Assembly: GCF_029763755.1 (NCBI RefSeq)
Contig: NZ_JARUVM010000014.1
Span: 20,729-84,728, forward strand
DNA from: Luteimonas sp. 8-5
GTDB lineage: Bacteria; Pseudomonadota; Gammaproteobacteria; Xanthomonadales; Xanthomonadaceae
Length of the DNA stretch: 64,000 bases
Direction of reading: 5' to 3'
The notes beneath the pieces are model-generated. The model was not told the DNA's origin, did not search any database, and was given only the letters and a program-made list of their open reading frames with translations. This document shows positions 63,366 through 64,000 of this stretch, piece after piece. How positions within the stretch are numbered: the first letter of the stretch is position 1; every line of letters starts with the position of its first letter. The position numbers and the translations under genes are program-made.

Positions 63366-64000
63366 CCCCGCTCCAGCATCGGCGGCAGCGGACACTGCAG
63401 CACGCCGCAGATGGTGCGCAGCAGTTCGGCCTCGGCCACGGTGATGCGATTGTCATGGGCTACGGTCGCGGCGATGCCTTCGACCAGGGCCTGGCGCGCG
63501 AACGGATCCAGGGTTTCCATCGGCCCCCATACATCGTCGAGGGCCAGCACGCCGCCGGCCTGCGGCTGGTACGGCAGGTGCGCGCGCGGCAGCACCCGCT
63601 GCATGCCGGCCAGGTAGGCGCGCAACGCGCCGGACGGATCGTCGGCATGCCCGCATTCGGCGACCACCGCCAGCATCGTCGCGACTTGCGGCCGTACCTG
63701 GGCCAGGCTGCGCCGGCCGAACCGCGCGTGCCGCGACGGGTCCAGCGAATCGCGCACCTGCACCTGCAGCAGCTTGCCCAGGCAGTACTCGAACAGCGAG
63801 ACGCGGCCATCGGCATGGACCACCGCGTGCACGGTGTCGAGGAAGGTGTCGAGGTCCGGGCGCGGGCGCAGCCGCAGTACCGGGAAGGCCAGCGCCGCCA
63901 GCGGCAGGCGCAACATCGGGTGCAGGCCGGCCAGGTGGCTGGCGCGGATTTCGGTGGCTGCCGCGGCGGCCGCTTCGCCCATGCGCGCGGCGATCTCGGC
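63362..64000 (-). CDS. C-terminal part of a protein running off the window (possibly M48 peptidase type)
   Basis: The frame is open to the window edge (residues AEIAAR precede the first Met at 63982), so this is a fragment of at least 212 aa. It contains SHLAGLHPMLRLPLAALAFPVLR and VHADGRVSLFEYCLGKLLQV, and ends VAHDNRITVAEAELLRTICGVLQCPLPPML, a TerB-like helical end. From memory, similar C-termini occur on membrane M48-family Zn proteases of this family of bacteria. The protease domain itself is not visible, so the name is tentative. Confidence 0.55.
   Translation of the reverse strand, partial: AEIAARMGEAAAAAATEIRASHLAGLHPMLRLPLAALAFPVLRLRPRPDLDTFLDTVHAVVHADGRVSLFEYCLGKLLQVQVRDSLDPSRHARFGRRSLAQVRPQVATMLAVVAECGHADDPSGALRAYLAGMQRVLPRAHLPYQPQAGGVLALDDVWGPMETLDPFARQALVEGIAATVAHDNRITVAEAELLRTICGVLQCPLPPMLERG

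Noticed and set aside
61987..63456. Long minus-strand frame overlapping the MFS gene and ending in KGMRGMKGM-type sequence
   Set aside because: It is a shifted frame of the MFS gene; the repetitive tail is translation of the purine-rich inverted repeat.

Overview
The window is a 64 kb piece of a very GC-rich gammaproteobacterial chromosome. It most resembles the Lysobacteraceae (Xanthomonadaceae), for example Lysobacter or Luteimonas. Indicators are the order fmdB-aspS, the order aroK-aroB-WGR-hemE, a MetX-type met operon behind a SAM riboswitch, Oar-like TonB-dependent receptors next to a TPR-sulfotransferase, a GTP-type PEP carboxykinase, and an otsB-GH15-otsA trehalose cassette. This assignment comes from gene content only. 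No rRNA, tRNA, CRISPR array, prophage, transposase or plasmid gene was seen. Gene density is high: neighbours are often joined by 4-base ATGA overlaps and several convergent pairs overlap at their ends.

Layout. 1-8.8 kb: GNAT acetyltransferase, aspS, fmdB, a SIMPL-domain protein, two cation/proton antiporters and an ABC-F ATPase. 8.2-18 kb: DUF4142 lipoprotein and clpB (with a heat-shock-type promoter), the trehalose cassette otsB-GH15-otsA, then pgeF-rluD and divergent bamD. The trehalose genes sit inside a clpB-pgeF-rluD-bamD block that is contiguous in E. coli. 18-22.8 kb: nadE, then aroK-aroB-WGR-hemE. 22.8-25.4 kb: three tandem secreted parallel beta-helix paralogues. 25.5-33.2 kb: secreted proline-iminopeptidase-like hydrolase, a minimal histidine kinase, yceI-cytochrome b561-yceI, glutaredoxin, sdaA and a MASE1-GGDEF-EAL protein. 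33.1-36.7 kb: metX-metB-hom operon with a SAM-I riboswitch and an upstream palindrome. 36.7-46.8 kb: beta-propeller lipoprotein, prfC, AsmA-family protein, CBS protein, glycosyltransferase, mtgA, hslO, and two exported proteins of unclear role. 46.9-54.7 kb: TonB receptor, TPR-sulfotransferase, TonB receptor. 55-64 kb: pckG, a TetR regulator divergent from fadE, an ECF sigma/anti-sigma/DUF4097 operon, a nucleotide-transporter-like MFS protein and the end of a gene that leaves the window.

What stands out is the DNA between genes. Two copies of a GGGGACGGAGGTAATTAAG palindrome fill convergent junctions; one is a perfect 58-bp palindrome occupying the whole gap. A second inverted repeat encodes the same C-terminal PVAGNR in two unrelated convergent proteins. 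A third purine-rich inverted repeat with 40-base arms lies in front of the ECF sigma gene. About ten transcription-unit starts have a -10-like hexamer exactly six bases before the start codon, which predicts leaderless mRNAs. Both TonB receptors share a TTGTTA-N18-TATA(G/T)T promoter, and their signal peptides are almost identical in protein sequence despite largely synonymous codon divergence.
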